Assembly: GCA_963693085.1 (NCBI GenBank)
Contig: OY856412.1
Coordinates: 1,124,889,744-1,124,953,743 of the forward strand
Direction of reading: 5' to 3'
Origin: Alisma plantago-aquatica
Taxonomy: Eukaryota > Streptophyta > Magnoliopsida > Alismatales > Alismataceae
DNA length: 64,000 bases
Shown here: one piece after another, positions 11,134 through 22,975 of the stretch
How the letters are laid out: every line of letters starts with the position of its first letter
Position numbering within the stretch: the first letter of the stretch is position 1
The notes under the pieces: model-generated
The model's database searches: none
Told to the model about the DNA's origin: nothing
Seen by the model: only the letters and a program-made list of their open reading frames with translations
Translations under genes and position numbers: made by a program

Positions 11134-12982
11134 ATCTCCCCCTTTTTGAAGATGACAAACATTTCCTAAATATAAGATAAGGAAATATAAAGCTATGTGA
11201 GTTTCATACCTGAAGATTACCTTTTGTAGCCATTCTTGTTTTGCAAGTGAGTGCTGGCCAAGATGTTATGAAACTCATTTATATTTTTGATTTTATATTC
11301 TTTCTCCCCCTTTGTCATTTCAAAAAGATATCCAAGTTGAATATTTTATATTTCTTCTCCCCCTTAATTTTATACTATGCTCCCCCTTAAATAGATATTC
11401 TATATGGATTTAATATCATTTTTGTCTAATTTAGCCACAATTTGTTTCTCAATCATTTGCAAAGGATGTTAAGCCTTGAAATTATATGAGATCCTGTTAG
11501 GTTCATGGCATATGTATTGATTTCTCACCTATTTTACAAGGGATGTTAAGCCCTGAAAATAAAATGAGAGTCCTTTAATCTTAGAGTTCATAAAAAAAAT
11601 GTCTCTAACCAAATGCCCGGGATGTTAAGCCTTGATTTGTTTAGAGAATTCCATTAAGAACAAGATATGTGTCATATTTGTATAGTTATTCATATCTAAT
11701 ACTAAACATACTAAAGTCATAACAAGCTTCATATGATGTTTACAATATTTTTCTAAGCTTCTTAATCAAATAATCAAATTTTTTATGAGCTCCCCCTTAA
11801 TCTTATAATTTAAAGCAATTTAAAGCTTCTAAGGTCACAATTGATTTCTAAAATTTGATTTTGACCTTTATCAAAAGTACATTTTGATACTAAGATTAAG
11901 TACAATAAAATGATGTACAAATAAGCATTTTGTCAAGCTTATTTTAGGTTGACCTTGACTTCGACCATAGCGCCCCTTGGTCAAACTCGATTTCAACCAA
12001 GAGGCAATTTTGCAGATTTCCAATTTGAGCACTCATATGTGAAGTGTAATGTATGCATGAAACTTGATTAGATATCAATTTGAAGCATTTTGAGTTATAC
12101 TCAATATGAAGATGTTCGTCCTTGATAAGCTTTGTTGTAGGTACATAAATATCAAATTCTATTTCTTCTTGTACCCTTATTTTCATAAAAATATATATCC
12201 TTGAAAGCACGATTAATATCTCAAGTCTTTAAAGATACCAATTAAGGAATTGTATTAATATCTTATGTGTTACGATTATTTGTTTTAGAAGAGCAAGCAT
12301 TGAAGTTCTAAGGAATATATCAACAACAAATCATTTTGCTTGCCTATGTATCATCAAGGATCATTCATGCAATAATCATTATCTTTTTGTGCCATTGAGT
12401 TTTATTCTTATGCAACAAGCATCATCTTTATATGTAGAAAATTGAATAATGAAATGGTGAAAGCATATCCATGATGTAATGATAAAACAGTAACAACATG
12501 AAATTCAACATATGGTTTCTATGTGAATAAATCAAAGAATACTTAGAATAGACCATGAAGGCAGTAATTTGACTTAAATCAACATAATTCATAATTTTCA
12601 GTTTTAACTTAAACCATTTAGAGAATAAACCAAATTAATATCATATAAGTTTTCAAGGATGGTTTCCAGAATTTATACTTTGTTTTGCATTTACAAACAG
12701 TCATTAACAACAAATAGATAGCAATTTGATCAATTGAAAACATATTCAGCATATTTATTGCAGATTGGAAATCAGTGACCTGCTCGGTTGACAATTTCTC
12801 GACCGAATGTTCTCTCGGTCGACAGTTTCTCGACCGACAAGGTTTCTGGAATGTTTTCAGAACTGTTAATTGCTTCCAAGTAAAACAAAATTATGCAAGT
12901 TAGAGCTCGATTATGGTGAGATATGACATTTGTATATCAAGAATCAGTTTAGGTCAAATCTCAACTAGTTAAATTTAAGCTT
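11134..12982 (-). other. array unit 1: 3' untranslated region and polypurine tracts
   Basis: This is 1.85 kb without recognisable pol sequence. At 11134-11148 the minus strand reads CAAAAAGGGGGAGAT next to the LTR start, the main polypurine tract. Further G5 tracts occur near 11303, 11357, 11382 and 11792. GGATGTTAAGCC occurs at 11464, 11541 and 11630. An 88-codon open frame (11944-12210, minus strand) has no similarity I recognise. Two more hairpins (TCGGTTGAC ... TCGACCGA, TCGGTCGAC ... TCGACCGA) lie at 12783-12838. Confidence 0.75.
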
Positions 12983-14668
12983 CTATGTTTTAGGAATCCA
13001 AGCTAAATCATCATTCTTTTTCTTATATGGGCATGAAAATGAATAATGTCCAAGAGGCATGCAATAATGACAACTAATGGAGTCAACTTCATTTCTCTTT
13101 ATAGAAAGTGTGTTCCTAGGTACAAACATAGTCTTAGTCTTGGATGCTTTAGCTCTTTTGGGTTGATTTCTCTTTGGATCATATCCTAATCCTCTTCTTC
13201 CATTATAACTAGAGGAAATTTTCAGAATGTTTTCAAGCATGTCATTTCCTCTTAACTCATTTATATTTCTTTATAACTTAGCAATATCATCCATCTTCTT
13301 GTTTATATCTTTCTTTGCTTGATTTAAATCAGATACTAGAGAGTTTCTTTCTTTGACAACCTCATCATAATCTAAGTGTGAACATAGAACAGGTTGTTTC
13401 TAAAGATCATTCACTTGAGTTTGCAAGTTTAACTTTTCTAAGGAAAGAATATTGCAATCAGCTTCTACAGATTTTAACTTAAGATCATAATCTTTATTTG
13501 CCTTTTTGAGATCTTATTTTTTAGATACAAGAGCAAGAAGTTTAACATTTAAATCATCATTTACTTTGTTTGATTTCTTAAGTTTCTTCTTGCACTCAAT
13601 ATATTTCTCATGAGTATCTTGAAGACTAGCAATTAGATCTTCTTTTGGTAGATCAAAAAGACTTACCTCTTCTTCTTCTTCATTTGTTGTAGCAATGAGG
13701 CATTCTACTTCTTCTTTTCCATCATCACTATCATCACTTGAATCATCCCATGCAGCTTTATATGCTCTTTCTTTCTTTTTGTGAGATGATTTCTTCCCTT
13801 TCTTGAGTTTTGGACAATCACCTTTCATGTGTCCCTTCTTGCCACATTCAAAGCACCTGGAAGAAGAAACACTAGGAGTTTTATTAGTTTTAAAACTTTT
13901 ATATTGCTTACCATTTACAATGAGAGTTTCTTCTTCACTATCATCTTCACTTGTATCATGATTGTCCTTGGTTGATGCTTTGAATGCAATGTTCTTCTTT
14001 TTCCCTTGTTGAAGTTCACGTTCTCTTCTTTCTTCCTCTTCTAACGTTGCCTCATGAGCCTCTAGGTTGCCTATGAGTTGTTCCATCTTTAGTTGGGTGA
14101 GGTCATTTGCTTCTTCAATGGCCGTCACCTTGGGCTTGTATTTGGGAGGAAGTGATCTAAGAATCTTTGATACATGATCTTCCTCAAGAACAACTTTACC
14201 TAAGGCATTTAAACCATTTACAATAGAAGAGAATTTTGCATACATTTCACTAATAGATTCATTTGGATCCATACGGAAATGTTCAAACTTTTGTTTAAGC
14301 ATACTAACTTTGGAATTCTTAACTTGAACTGTCCCTTCATAAGTTATAGAAATTCTATACCATATTTCATAGGCTGTTTCACAGTTTGATATTCTATTAA
14401 ATTCTCCTACTGAAATTGAACAATAAAGAATACTTACAGCCTTTGCATTCATTTGAGCCGATTTTACTGTATTTGCATCCCAGTCTGCATATTGCATTTG
14501 AGGAAGCTCGTATGGGGTTGACATCATCCTCCATAAGTCCCAACTGATGCCTTGGAAGTAGAACTGCATCCTTCTCTTCCAATATGTGTAGTTTGTTCCA
14601 TCAAACGCTGGAGGCCTAGCAACAAATGTCCCTTCAAGGTTAAGGTTGTTGAGCACCCCGTCACCCAT
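12983..14668 (-). pseudogene. array unit 1 Gag, three premature stops
   Basis: Copia-type Gag, co-linear with the intact copy at 27661-29346 (562 codons including stop, no frameshift). It begins MGDGVLNNLNLEG and has the FDGTNYTYWKRRM start region, a UBN2-type retrotransposon Gag domain, and a CCHC knuckle CFECGKKGHMKGDC. In-frame stops fall at codon 385 (13514-13516, with two neighbouring substitutions), codon 423 (Gln to stop, 13400-13402) and codon 466 (Gln to stop, 13271-13273). The truncated product would keep the Gag domain and first knuckle but lose most of the coiled coil and the second knuckle. The primer site is 34 bp upstream. Confidence 0.88.
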
Positions 14669-14701
14669 TCTTCAAGACCTAGTTAGGGTTCCTTGAAGCC
14701 T

Positions 14702-14713
14702 GCTCTGATACCA
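14702..14713 (-). other. primer binding site, unit 1
   Basis: Minus-strand TGGTATCAGAGC is the standard plant initiator-Met tRNA complement, 2 nt from the LTR end at 14716. It would prime minus-strand DNA synthesis. Confidence 0.9.
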
Positions 14714-14715
14714 AT

Positions 14716-16130
14716 TGAAAAACCACTAGAGGGGGGGTGAATAGGGTTTTATAAATATTTCAATAATTATTTAACTCAAACAACCAACCACAAAAATATT
14801 GGACAAGGGGACAAGGATTTAGAGTGGTTCCAACCTTAGCAAATACTAAGGCAGTCAATCCACTACCTGGTTGCTTACCCAACTGGGATTTTGAAAGAAT
14901 CAAATTTTATTACCTCGCAAGGACTTTACATAAAATTACAATTCTTTCACCAAACCCTTCGAACAGCCTTCACCTAGAAGTAGTTGCACCAACTTTGAAG
15001 CAGCCTTCTTGAAGTAACTTCAAGCTCCCCCTTGAAGTAGCCTTCCTCATGAAGTAGCTTCCCGTTGCAACAGCCTTCTTGAAGTAGTTCGAAGTCCACC
15101 TTCTCCACTGAGAAGAACCTTCTCCAATCCGCAGCCTCCAACCCTAGGAGTAGCAAGGAGAATACAAAAGATAACAAGGAACAAGAAGGAAAAATAGAAA
15201 TTACAATACCACTTGTAGCTCAAGGCTTGATTTTCCTATATCAAGCATATAGATCTCCTAACCAATGAATATTGGAATGTAGGTTTAGTGGATAGGAGAT
15301 GCTAGCCTATAGGACACAAAATTTGGAGCAAGGAAAAGAATAGCCAATGCTAGTGTTGCTCAATTTCTCAAAACAGATTGTCAATTGTAAGTGTAAGCTC
15401 AAGTATATGCACAAGTGTAGCTTGGGTGTCATTTGGTGTACTAAGGCATGTCCTATTTATAGGAATGACCTTCAAGTGCTTAAGGACGTTCTAGACACTA
15501 TCTAGGGAGTTCTAAGTGCTTAACTAGCCGTTAGGTACAAGTTAGTTGTATTAGCAATGGCTAGTTAATTAATTCTGCAGTTACTGTCAGAGTTCATCTC
15601 GGTCGAGGAATTGTCGACCGAGATGCCTACTCGGTCAAAGTTTTGTCGACCGACAGGCTCTCTGGATCAAGTATTTGCAACGTTCATCTCCAACTGCCAA
15701 CTACCTTGTCAGCTGTGTCTAACGGCTACCTGGGTCTTTCTCGGTCGAGAAGTTTGTCGACTGAGAGTGTCTCGGTCGAGGAGTTTGTCGACCGAGATTG
15801 ACCCTATTTCAATCTTTCAATTAAGGCACTAAGTATGTGTATGAGTGTGCATATGTGACACTATTGAAGGGGATGACCTATTTTAGCTAGGGAAGATCTA
15901 ACGCTTGATTTACATGAAGTCTAAGTACTTGTACATTATATATTTGTACAAGTTTACAATTTATTACATTTCATGACATTTACAATCATTCAAGCATATA
16001 GATTCCCTAGAGCTTTACAATCATCCACCTCATTCCTGCAACACTCAAGTAGCACGTTAGATCAACAAGAATGAAATGTTTGTCATCATCGAAACAAAGG
16101 GATTTATCATAATGTCCAATTTATCCAACA
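14716..16130 (-). repeat. array LTR-b (complete, 1415 bp)
   Basis: On the minus strand it runs TGTTGGATAAATT ... GGTTTTTCA, flanked by a polypurine tract on one side and the primer site on the other, so it serves as 3' LTR of unit 2 and 5' LTR of unit 1. TATAAATA is at 15454-15461. The region near the primer site repeats the AAGTAGCCTTC/GAAGTAGCTTC type of short motif several times (14975-15120). Confidence 0.92.
15598..15796. repeat. four TCGGTCGA hairpins in LTR-b
   Basis: Same layout as in LTR-a. Hairpin 2 reads TCGGTCAA and hairpin 3 ends TCGACTGAG, each breaking one CpG of the stem; both are C-to-T type changes. Confidence 0.85.
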
Positions 16131-17979
16131 ATCTCCCCCTTTTTTAAGATGACAAACATTTCCTAAATATAAGATAAGGAAATATAAATCCATGTGAGTT
16201 TCATACCTGAAGATTACCTTTTGTAGCCATTCTTGTTTTGCAAGTGAGTGCTGGCCAAGATGTTATGAAACTCATTTATATTTTTGATTTTATATTATTT
16301 CTCCCCATTTGTCATTTCAAAAAGATATCCAAGTTGAATATTTTATATTTCTTCTCCCCCTTAATTTTATACTATGCTCCCCCTCAAATAGATATTCTAT
16401 ATGGATTTAATATCATTTTTGTCTAATTTAGCCACAATTTGTTTCTCAATCATTTGCAAAGGATGTTAAGCCTTGAAATGATATGAGATCATGTTAGGTT
16501 CATGGCATATGTATTGATTTCTCACCTATTTTACAAGGGATGTTAAGCCCTGAAAATAAAATGAGAGTCCTTTAATCTTAGAGTTCATAAAAAAAATGTC
16601 TCTAACCAAATGCCCGGGATGTTAAGCCTTGATTTGTTTAGAGAATTCCATTAAGAACAAGATATGTGTCATATTTGTATAGTTCTTCATATCTAATACT
16701 AAACATACTAAAGTCATAACAAGCTTCATATGATGTTTACAATATTTTTGTAAGCTTCTTAATCAAATAATCAAATTTTTTATGAGCTCCCCCTTAATCT
16801 TATAATTTAAAGCAATTTAAAGCTTCTAAGGTCACAATTGATTTCTAAAATTTGATTTTGACCTTTATCAAAAGTACATTTTGATACTAAGATTAAGTAC
16901 AATAAAATGATGTACAAATAAGCATTTTGTCAAGCTTATTTTAGGTCGACCTTGACTTCGACCATAGCGCCCCTTGGTCAAACTCGATTTCAACCAAGAG
17001 GCAATTTTGCAGATTTCCAATTTGAGCACTCATATGTGAAGTGTAATGTATGCATGAAACTTGATTAGATATCAATTTGAAGCATTTTGAGTTATACTCA
17101 ATATGAAGATGTTCTTCCTTGATAAGCTTTGTTGTAGGTACATAAATATCAAATTCTATTTCTTCTTGTACCCTTATTTTCATAAAAATATATATCCTTG
17201 AAAGCACGATTAATATCTCAAGTCTTTAAAGATACCAATTAAGGAATTGTATTAATATCTTATGTGTTATGACTATTTGTTTTAGAAGAGCAAGCATTGA
17301 AGTTCTAAGGAATATATCAACAACAAATCATTTTGCTTGCCTATGTATCATCAAGGATCATTCATGCAATAATCATTATCTTTGTGTGCCATAGAGTTTT
17401 ATTCTTATGCAACAAGCATCATCTTTATATGTAGAAAATTGAATAATGAAATGGTGAAAGCATATCCATGATGTAATGATAAAACAGTAACAACATGAAA
17501 TTCAACATATGGTTTCTATGTGAATAAATCAAAGAATACTTAGAATAGACCATGAAGGCAGTAATTTGACTTAAATCAACATAAATCATAATTTTCAGTT
17601 TTAACTTAAACCATTTAGAGAATAAACCAAATTAATCTCATATAAGTTTTCAAGGATGGTTTCCAGAATTTATACTTTGTTTTGCATGTACAAACAGTCA
17701 TTAACAACAAATAGATAGCAATTTGATCAATTGAAAACATATTCAGCAGATTTATTGCAGACTGGAAATCAGTGACCTGCTCGGTCGACAATTTCTCGAC
17801 CGACTGTTCTCTCGGTCGACAGTTTCTCGACCGACAAGGTTTCTGGAATGTTTTCAGAACTGTTAATTACTTCCAAGTAAAACAAAATTATGCAAGTTAG
17901 AGCTCGATTATGTTGAGATATGACATTTGTATATCAAGAATCAGTTTAGGTCAAATCTCTACTAGTTAAATTTAAGCTT
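16131..17979 (-). other. array unit 2: 3' untranslated region and polypurine tracts
   Basis: Copy of the unit 1 region. The tract next to the LTR is TTAAAAAAGGGGGAGAT. GGATGTTAAGCC recurs at 16461, 16538 and 16627; the 88-codon frame is at 16941-17207 with one Asp to Glu difference; the paired hairpins are near 17780-17835 with perfect TCGGTCGAC arms. No pol sequence was seen. Confidence 0.75.
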
Positions 17980-19665
17980 CTAAGTTTTAGGAATCCAAGC
18001 TAAATCATCATTCTTTTTCTTATATGGGCATGAAAATGAATAATGTCCAAGAGGCATGCAATAATGACAACTAATGGAGTCAACTTCATTTCTCTTTATA
18101 GAAAGTGTGTTCCTAGGTACAAACATAGTCTTAGTCTTGGATGCTTTAGCTATTTTGGGTTGATTTCTCTTTGGATCATATCCTAATCCTCTTCTTCCAT
18201 TATAACTAGAGGAAATTTTCAGAATATTTTTAAGCATGTCATTTCCTCTTAACTCATTTATATTTCTTTGTAACTTAGCAATACCATCCATCTTCTTGTT
18301 TATATCTTTCTTTGCTTGATCTAAATCAGATACTAGAGAGTTTCTTTCTTTGACAACCTCATCATAATCTAAGTGTGAACATAGAACAGGTTGTTTCTGA
18401 AGATCATTCACTTGAGTTTGCAAGTTTAACTTTTCTAAGGAAAGAATATTGCAATCAGCTTCTACATATTTTAACTTAAGATCATAATCTTTATTTGCCT
18501 TTTTGAGATCTTCATTTTCAGATACAAGAGCAAGAAGTTTAACATTTAAATCATCATTTACTTTGTTTGATTTCTTAAGTTTCTTCTTGCACTCAATATA
18601 TTTCTCATGAGTATCTTGAAGACTACCAATTAGATCTTCTTTTGGTAGATCAAAAAGACTTACCTCTTCTTCTTCTTCATTTGTTGTAGCAATGAGGCAT
18701 TCTACTTCTTCTTTTCCATCATCACTATCATCACTTGAATCATCCCATGCATCTTTATATGCTCTTTCTTTCTTTTTGTGAGATGATTTCTTCCCTTTCT
18801 TGAGTTTTGGACAATCACCTTTCATGTGTCCCTTCTTGCCACATTCAAAGCACCTGGAAGAAGAAACACTAGGAGTTTTATTAGTTTTAAAACTTTTATA
18901 TTGCTTACCATTTACAATGAGAGTTTCTTATTCACTATCATCTTCACTTGTATCATGATTGTCCTTGGTTGATGCTTTGAATGCAATGTTCTTCTTTTTC
19001 CCTTGTTGAAGTTCACGTTCTCTTCTTTCTTCCTCTTCTAACGTTGCCTCATGAGCCTCTAGGTTGCCTATGAGTTGTTCCATCTTTAGTCGGGTGAGGT
19101 CATTTGCTTCTTCAATGGCCGTCACCTTGGGCTTGTATTTGGGAGGAAGTGATCTAAGAATCTTTGATACCTGATCTTCCTCAAGAACAACTTTACCTAA
19201 GGCATTTAAACCATTTACAATAGAAGAGAATTTTGCATACATTTCACTAATAGATTCATTTGGATCCATACGGAAATGTTCAAACTTTTGTTTAAGCATA
19301 CTAACTTTGGAATTCTTAACTTGAACTGTCCCTTCATAAGTTATAGAAATTCTATGCCATATTTCATAGGCTGTTTCACAGTTTGATATTCTATTAAATT
19401 CTCCTACTGAAATTGAACAATAAAGAATACTTACAGCCTTTGCATTCATTTGAGCCGATTTTACTGTATTTGCATCCCACTCTGCATATTGCATTTGAGG
19501 AAGCTCGTATGGGGTTGACACCATCCTCCGTAAGTCCCAACTGATGCCTTGGAAGTAGAACTGCATCCTTCTCTTGCAATATGTGTAGTTTGTTCCATCA
19601 AACGTTGGAGGCCTAGCAACAAATGTCCCTTCAAGGTTAAGGTTGTTGAGCACCCCGTCACCCAT
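17980..19665 (-). pseudogene. array unit 2 Gag, one premature stop
   Basis: Same length and frame as the intact unit 4 copy. A single Glu to stop change at codon 246 (18928-18930) splits it just after the Gag domain and before the first CCHC knuckle. The downstream part (17980-18825) remains open through the coiled coil and second knuckle (CHYCMPLGHYSFSC). It also shows W30C in the N-terminal FDGTNYTYW motif. This is one substitution away from an open frame, so it is a young pseudogene. Confidence 0.9.
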
Positions 19666-19698
19666 TCTTCAAGACCTAGTTAGGGTTCCTTGAAGCCT

Positions 19699-19710
19699 GC
19701 TCTGATACCA
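19699..19710 (-). other. primer binding site, unit 2
   Basis: Minus-strand TGGTATCAGAGC, 2 nt from the LTR end at 19713, identical to unit 1. Confidence 0.9.
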
Positions 19711-19712
19711 AT

Positions 19713-21127
19713 TGAAAAACCACTAGAGGGGGGGTGAATAGGGTTTTATAAATATTTCAATAATTATTTAACTCAAACAACCAACCACAAAAATATTGGA
19801 CAAGGGGACAAGGATTTAGAGTGGTTCCAACCTTAGAAAATACTAAGGCAGTCAATCCACTACCTGGTTGCTTACCCAACTGGGATTTTGAAAGAATCAA
19901 ATTTTATTACCTCGCAAGGACTTTACATAAAATTACAATTCTTTCACCAAACCCTTCGAACAGCCTTCACCTAGAAGTAGTTGCACCAACTTTGAAGCAG
20001 CCTTCTTGAAGTAACTTCAAGCTCCCCCTTGAAGTAGCCTTCCTCATGAAGTAGCTTCCCGTTGCAACAGCCTTCTTGAAGTAGTCCGAAGTCCACCTTC
20101 TCCACTGAGAAGAACCTTCTCCAATCCGCAGCCTCCAACCCTAGGAGTAGCAAGGAGAATACAAAAGATAACAAGGAACAAGAAGGAAAAACAGAAATTA
20201 CAATACCACTTGTAGCTCAAGGCTTGATTTGCCTATATCAAGCATATAGATCTCCTAACCAATGAATATTGGAATGTAGGTTTAGTGGATAGGAGATGCT
20301 AGCCTATAGGACACGAAATTTGGAGCAAGGAAAAGAATAGCCAATGCTAGTGTTGCTCAATTTCTCAAAACAGATTGTCAATTGTAAGTGTAAGCTCAAG
20401 TATATGCACGAGTGTAGCTTGGGTGTCATTTGGTGTCCTAAGGCATGTCCTATTTATAGGAATTACCATCAAGTTCTTAAGGACGTTCTAGACACTATCT
20501 AGGGAGTTCTAAGTGCTTAACTAGCTGTTAGGTACAAGTTAGTTGTATTAGCAATGGCTAGTTAATTAATTATGCAGTTGCTGTCAGAGTTCATCTCGGT
20601 CGAGGAATTGTCGACCGAGATGCCTACTCGGTCAAAGTTTTGTCGACCGACAGGCTCTCTGGATCAAGTATTTGCAACGTTCATCTCCAACTGCCAACTA
20701 CCTTGTCAGCTGTGTCTAACGGCTACCTGGGTCTTTCTCGGTCGAGAAGTTTGTCGACCGAGAGTGTCTCGGTCGAGGAGTTTGTCGACCGAGATTGACC
20801 CTATTTCAATCTTTCAATTAAGGCACTAAGTGTGTGTATGAGTGTGCATATGTGACACTATTGAAGGGGATGACCTATTTTAGCTAGGGAAGATCTAACG
20901 CTTGATTTACATGAAGTCTAAGTACTTGTACATTATATATTTGTACAAGTTTACAATTTATTACATTTCATGACATTTACAATCATTCAAGCATATAGAT
21001 TCCCTAGAGCTTTACAATCATCCACCTCATTCCTGCAACACTCAAGTAGCATGTTAGATCAACAAGAATGAAATGTTTGTCATCATCGAAACAAAGGGAT
21101 TTATCATAATGTCCAATTTATCCAACA
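19713..21127 (-). repeat. array LTR-c (complete, 1415 bp)
   Basis: Same termini as LTR-b, exactly 4997 bp further on. TATAAATA is at 20451-20458. It is flanked by the unit 3 polypurine tract at its high end and the unit 2 primer site at its low end. Confidence 0.92.
20595..20793. repeat. four TCGGTCGA hairpins in LTR-c
   Basis: Same four-hairpin layout; hairpin 2 has TCGGTCAA, as in LTR-b and LTR-e, while the other three stems are perfect. Confidence 0.85.
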
Positions 21128-22975
21128 ATCTCCCCCTTTTTGAAGATGACAAACATTTCCTAAATATAAGATAAGGAAATATAAAGCCATGCGAGTTTCA
21201 TACCTGAAGATTACCTTTTGTAGCCATTCTTGTTTTGCAAGTGAGTGCTGGCCAAGATGTTATGAAACTCATTTATATTTTTGATTTTATACTCTTTCTC
21301 CCCCTTTGTCATTTCAAAAAGATATCCAAGTTGAATATTTTATATTTCTTCTCCCCCTTAATTTTATACTATGCTCCCCCTTAAATAGATATTCTATATG
21401 GATTTAATATCATTTTTGTCTAATTTAGCCACAATTTGTTTCTCAATCATTTGCAAAGGATGTTAAGCCTTGAAATGATATGAGATCCTGTTAGGTTCAT
21501 GGCATATGTATTGATTTCTCACCTATTTTACAAGGGATGTTAAGCCCTAAAAATAAAATGAGAGTCCTTTAATCTTAGAGTTCATAAACAAATGTCTCTA
21601 ACCAAATGCCCAGGATGTTAAGCCCTGATTTGTTTAGAGAATTACATTAAGAACAAGATATGTGTCATATTTGTATAGTTCTTCATATCTAATACTAAAC
21701 ATACTAAAGTCATAACAAGCTTCATATGATGTTTACAATATTTTTGTAAGCTTCTTAATCAAATAATCCAATTTTTTATGAGCTCCCCCTTAATCTTATA
21801 ATTTAAAGCAATTTAAAGCTTCTAAGGTCACAATTGATTTCTAAAATTTGATTTTGACCTTTATCAAAAGTACATTTTGATACTAAGATTAAGTACAATA
21901 AAATGATGTACAAATAAGCATTTTGTCAAGCTTATTTTAGGTCGACCTTGACTTCGACCATAGCGCCCCTTGGTCAAACTCGATTTCAACCAAGAGGCAA
22001 TTTTGCAGATTTCCAATTTGAGCACTCATATGTGAAGTGTAATGTATGCATGAAACTTGATTAGATATCAATTTGAAGCATTTTGAGTTATACTCAATAT
22101 GAAGATGTTCGTCCTTGATAAGCTTTGTTGTAGGTACATAAATATCAAATTCTATTTCTTCTTGTACCCTTATTTTCATAAAAATATATATCCTTGAAAG
22201 CACGATTAATATCTCAAGTCTTTAAAGATACCAATTAAGGAATTGTATTAATATCTTATGTGTTACGACTATTTGTTTTATAAGAGCAAGCATTGAAGTT
22301 CTAAGGAATATATCAACAACAAATCATTTTTCTTGCCTATGTATCATCAAGGATCATTCATGCAATAATCATTATCTTTTTGTGCCATAGAGTTTTATTC
22401 TTATGCAACAAGCATCATCTTTATATGTAGAAAATTGAATAATGAAATGGTGAAAGCATATCCATGATGTAATGATAAAACAGTAACAACATGAAATTCA
22501 ACATATGGTTTCTATGTGAATAAATCAAAGAATACTTAGAATAGACCATGAAGGCAGTAATTTGACTTAAATCAACATAATTCATAATTTTCAGTTTTAA
22601 CTTAAACCATTTAGCGAATAAACCAAATTAATCTCATATAAGTTTTCAAGGATGGTTTCCAGAATTTATACTTTGTTTTGCATGTACAAACAGTCATTAA
22701 CAACAAATAGATAGCAATTTGATCAATTGAAAACATATTCAGCAGATTTATTGCAGACTGGAAATCATTGACCTACTCGGTCGACAATTTCTCGACCGAC
22801 TGTTCTCTCGGTCGACAGTTTCTCGACCGACAAGGTTTCTGGAATGTTTTCAGAACTGTTAATTGCTTCCAAGTAAAACAAAATTATGCAAGTTAGAGCT
22901 CGATTATGTTGAGATATGACATTTGTATATCAAGAATCAGTTTAGGTCAAATCTCAACTAGTTAAATTTAAGCTT
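21128..22975 (-). other. array unit 3: 3' untranslated region and polypurine tracts
   Basis: Copy of the unit 1 region with the CAAAAAGGGGGAGAT tract next to the LTR, GGATGTTAAGCC repeats starting at 21458, the 88-codon frame at 21937-22203 and the paired hairpins near 22777-22832. No pol sequence was seen. Confidence 0.75.

Noticed and set aside
14824..15177. Overlapping 62- and 67-codon frames in the array LTRs
   Set aside because: They repeat in each LTR simply because the LTRs are nearly identical; short AAGTAGC-type motif repeats explain the open frames.
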